This document shows, one piece after another, positions 61,983-64,000 of a DNA stretch of 64,000 nt. The position numbers were made by a program, and so were the translations under genes. The notes beneath the pieces were generated by a model. It was not told where the DNA came from, did not search any database, and saw nothing but the letters and a program-made list of their open reading frames with translations. The stretch comes from Alkaliphilus pronyensis (GTDB taxonomy: Bacteria > Bacillota > Clostridia > Peptostreptococcales > Natronincolaceae): NCBI RefSeq assembly GCF_009017275.1, contig NZ_WBZC01000013.1, forward strand, positions 1 to 64,000, in the 5' to 3' direction. How positions within the stretch are numbered: the first letter of the stretch is position 1; each line of letters begins with the position of its first letter.

Positions 61983-63167
61983 TTATAATTTAAATAATAT
62001 ATTTGTGAATAGTATCATGAAAAATAATGCAAAGGGATAGGTGGCACCATATCCCGCTGTTACTTCATCACTATCTAAAGCCTCTATTGAAGCTGCTAGC
62101 CCTGGGGTACTGGTCATACCTCCACATATGCCTCCTATTAAATAAATAATTGGAAGCCTTAAAATCTTTGTGCCCACTAGGTATCCTACCAATATACTTA
62201 TTGCAGCAGTTGTTGTTCCAATTAAGATTAGCTGTCCACCAGTTGTTCTAATAAGGTTTAATGCATTGTAACCATAGTTAAGCCCCACAATGGATAGAAA
62301 CATATTTAGGGAAATATCTCTAACAACACATAGTTGCCTTTCAATCATATTGAAATTTAGAAATCCTATTCTTTTTATGTTTCCTAATATTAATGCACTG
62401 ATTAGAACACCACCAGTAGCTCCCAGAGAGAAATATCCTAGATAGCTACCTAAATAAATATTGAGATTTCCAATCAGTATTCCAATTATACAAACGAAAG
62501 CAAAGGATACAACACAAAAATTACATTCATTTATATTTATTCTTTTGGGTTCATCATCTTTTATTATATTACTTTTAGTTACTGTAGTCTTATTTTTCTT
62601 TGCCAAAAGTTGTACAAATAGAATTACAGCTATTACACCAGGTATGTATGATATTGAATACCCCAAGCCTACCATTGCCTCCGAGTTCCCACCTAAGCCC
62701 CTTGCTGACTCTAAGGCTGTGGCTAATCCTGGAGAGCTGGTTAATGCTCCTGCGTAGGTCCCAATAATGGATACTTTAATATCCTCTGTTAACAAGCTAA
62801 TTAACAGCCATGAGCTTAATGCCCCAGCCAAAGTTATTACAAAGGCCAGTATTACAAAGCTATAACCTCTTGTTTTAATTATTGATATGATGTTTTTTGA
62901 TGCTAATAGGCCTACTGAAGCTATAAAGCCAATTAAACTGAGTCTAAATAATTCATTAGAAATAAATCTGCCATTTAATAGCGGAGAGTTAGGGGCTTCC
63001 ATTTGTAAGTACAGAGTTATAAAATAGCTGATAATTATTCCTACAAATAAACCACCTGAACTTCCTAGTTTTATGTTTTTGTAATCTATCCTACCAAGGA
63101 AATGCCCTAAAAATATGCTAAGAAACATTAGTAAAAGGGGGTTAGATAAAACTTCTAGTATGTACAA
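61983..63167 (-). CDS. AspT/YidE-type membrane exchanger
   Basis: A 394-residue membrane protein with about ten helices and two copies of the YidE/YbjL duplication motif: [20 protein letters not shown] and [20 protein letters not shown]. AspT exchanges aspartate for alanine. This protein lacks the central TrkA-C domains of AspT, so it is a short version. It is the first gene after a cobalamin riboswitch and is followed at once by sucCD, which suggests a dicarboxylate such as succinate as substrate, though a role tied to B12 is also possible. The start is TTG at 63167 with GGAGAG upstream. Confidence 0.87.
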   Translation of the reverse strand: MYILEVLSNPLLLMFLSIFLGHFLGRIDYKNIKLGSSGGLFVGIIISYFITLYLQMEAPNSPLLNGRFISNELFRLSLIGFIASVGLLASKNIISIIKTRGYSFVILAFVITLAGALSSWLLISLLTEDIKVSIIGTYAGALTSSPGLATALESARGLGGNSEAMVGLGYSISYIPGVIAVILFVQLLAKKNKTTVTKSNIIKDDEPKRININECNFCVVSFAFVCIIGILIGNLNIYLGSYLGYFSLGATGGVLISALILGNIKRIGFLNFNMIERQLCVVRDISLNMFLSIVGLNYGYNALNLIRTTGGQLILIGTTTAAISILVGYLVGTKILRLPIIYLIGGICGGMTSTPGLAASIEALDSDEVTAGYGATYPFALFFMILFTNILFKL

Positions 63168-63246
63168 CTTAATCTCTCCTCTTCTTTTAAATAAAACAAA
63201 CCCAATTTGTTAAGCTATTGAACATTAATACTTTTACAATAAAACA

Positions 63247-63268
63247 CCCTCTCTAAATATAGAAAGGG
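63247..63268 (-). terminator. Hairpin terminator in the riboswitch expression platform
   Basis: On the minus strand CCCTTTCT and AGAGAGGG pair over a 6-base loop and are followed by TGTTTTATTG. It lies between the B12 aptamer and the AspT-like gene and is the likely OFF-state terminator. Confidence 0.7.
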
Positions 63269-63339
63269 CATTATTAATTAAGTAGAAGTTTAATTGTCTA
63301 CTAATATAACACCTCCCCATCCTCGTGAGTAATAATCAG

Positions 63340-63505
63340 CGCTTTTCCCATTGGCAGGTCTCCTGACTAAGGATTACAAAGCATTACACCTTCCCATACT
63401 TCAGTACAGTGGTATCTGTAAGCTTCTATCCATTACAGTGGCGGGACCGTGTCGGATTTTCACCGTTCTTCCCTTTTAAACAATCTTAAAATAAGATTAT
63501 ACCAA
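63340..63505 (-). promoter_or_regulatory. Cobalamin (B12) riboswitch
   Basis: Read on the minus strand, the conserved blocks occur in the right order. They are AAAAGGGAAGAACGGTGAAA with AATCCGAC, CGGTCCCGCCACTGTAA (the B12 box) at 63435-63456, and AGTCAGGAGACCTGCC at 63368-63353. A hairpin terminator follows downstream. It should switch off the AspT-like/sucCD/yitT-like operon when adenosylcobalamin is plentiful. Confidence 0.93.
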
Positions 63506-63600
63506 TAGTAATTATTAAATTTTAAAATTGATGATTATTTGTAGAGTAAAAACTTCTTCCCTCTTTTTTATTTTGTACTTAGATCAAAGCAGTCTATAGG

Positions 63601-63722
63601 TATATCTCAGCGGCGTTACTAACACTCCCGCTTCTTAAGCGGGAGAGAAGTGCCGCCAAGCTTCGAAATAAGTGCAACTAGAGTTCAGGTGGAGTTAAAA
63701 CTCCATCTGAACTAAGTTTTCT
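63601..63722 (+). repeat. Full copy B of the ~120-nt dispersed structured element
   Basis: It begins TATATCTCAGCGGCGTTACT, has a perfect CTCCCGC-TTCTTAA-GCGGGAG hairpin, AAGCTTCGAAATAAG, and ends with the palindrome GTTCAGGTGGAG..CTCCATCTGAAC. It matches copy A (43686) almost base for base. It sits between two cobalamin riboswitches. Confidence 0.82.
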
Positions 63723-63763
63723 TAAAAATGGGGGTAAACGAGATGATTTTGGGAAATAAAAAA

Positions 63764-63785
63764 ATCCATATTCTCAAGTACGGAT
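63764..63785 (-). terminator. Terminator after the upstream cobalamin riboswitch
   Basis: On the minus strand ATCCGTA and TATGGAT (one G-T pair) enclose an 8-base loop and are followed by T7. It ends any transcript started at the truncated riboswitch before it reaches the next one. Confidence 0.75.
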
Positions 63786-63939
63786 CTGTTAGCTAACGAC
63801 ATTTAATATTATGTAATAAATACATAAGCAAAACACCTATTCCCATAAAATGAAATACTACAAAGCTTTAAAGCAAAGCCTTTGCAACACATATCTATAG
63901 AAATATACGTCTGTATGCTAACATACTTCCCACCGAAGC

Positions 63940-64000
63940 TGTTATTAACCATTATAAGGCAGGTTTCCTGACTGATAGATCATCTTACTCTCTTTTTCCT
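63940..64000 (-). promoter_or_regulatory. Second cobalamin riboswitch, cut by the window edge
   Basis: AGTCAGGAAACCTGCC on the minus strand (63973-63958) is the 3' conserved block of a cobalamin aptamer. Its B12 box and 5' blocks would lie beyond 64000. No gene longer than 27 codons separates it from the terminator at 63764. Confidence 0.75.

Larger units (their letters stand above)
63168..64000. other. Long non-coding region with tandem cobalamin riboswitches
   Basis: No gene-sized frame is seen in these 833 bases. In minus-strand order they hold the 3' end of one cobalamin riboswitch (cut by the window edge), a terminator, full copy B of the structured dispersed element, a complete cobalamin riboswitch and a second terminator, before the AspT-like gene. 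Confidence 0.8.

Noticed and set aside
63786-63957. Short peptides of 17 and 27 codons between the two cobalamin riboswitches
   Set aside because: Neither has a ribosome site; too short to call as genes from sequence alone.

Overview
This window comes from a low-GC, anaerobic, Gram-positive bacterium, most likely a member of the Clostridia (Alkaliphilus/Natronincola-like). The reasons are the AT-rich sequence, strong AGGAGG-type ribosome sites with many GTG/TTG starts, flavodoxin and flavin genes, formate-tetrahydrofolate chemistry, FtsEX, LysM and VanY cell-wall genes, cobalamin riboswitches and a B12-linked succinyl-CoA synthetase operon. No rRNA, tRNA, CRISPR array or intact transposase was seen.

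Left end (1-10.8 kb). A 26-copy heptamer tandem repeat is followed by a catabolic cluster. The minus-strand operon runs chemoreceptor - formiminotransferase (ftcD N-domain) - formate-THF ligase (fhs) - hydantoinase-type cyclic amidohydrolase - isochorismatase-type amidase - UbiX flavin prenyltransferase. Beside it lie a divergent cyclase-family hydrolase, a PucR-family regulator and formimino-THF cyclodeaminase (fchA). Together these match, step for step, a large part of the classical clostridial xanthine-to-formiminoglycine fermentation. Most enzymes of that pathway have poorly assigned genes, so this is my leading candidate for something under-described.

Middle (10.9-34 kb) is mixed housekeeping and accessory content: a split nucleoside-gate membrane pair, an SDR enzyme, RluF, a PLP-fold pseudoenzyme fused to a GNAT domain, an HD-GYP c-di-GMP phosphodiesterase, a baeRF protein, a MarR-controlled flavin/flavodoxin operon with twin operators, a LysM protein, a VanY-type carboxypeptidase, an FtsEX operon with a hydrolase-less coiled-coil partner under a divergent TetR, NagZ, an ABC exporter and a MerR/GyrI-like regulator.

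34-43.5 kb holds an AI-2E-type transporter and two NitT/TauT-like ABC importers. One sits behind a Fur-like box. The other ends in a TudS-related putative desulfidase. A Crp-like regulator gene and one permease gene each carry a single-base frameshift at a short homopolymer. 43.9-49.2 kb is a polyphosphate operon (degenerate Ppx-like, Ppk1, canonical Ppx). 49-52 kb has REP-like palindromes and small genes.

Right end (52-64 kb) carries a Wadjet plasmid-defence operon (jetABCD, best fit type III) behind a small XRE regulator, then a B12-riboswitch-led operon of an AspT-like exchanger, sucC, sucD and a YitT protein. A second cobalamin riboswitch is cut by the window edge. A structured ~120-nt dispersed element occurs in two nearly identical copies (43.7 and 63.6 kb) plus two decayed relatives. 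Functional statements rest on motif reading from memory of protein families; no database search was run.
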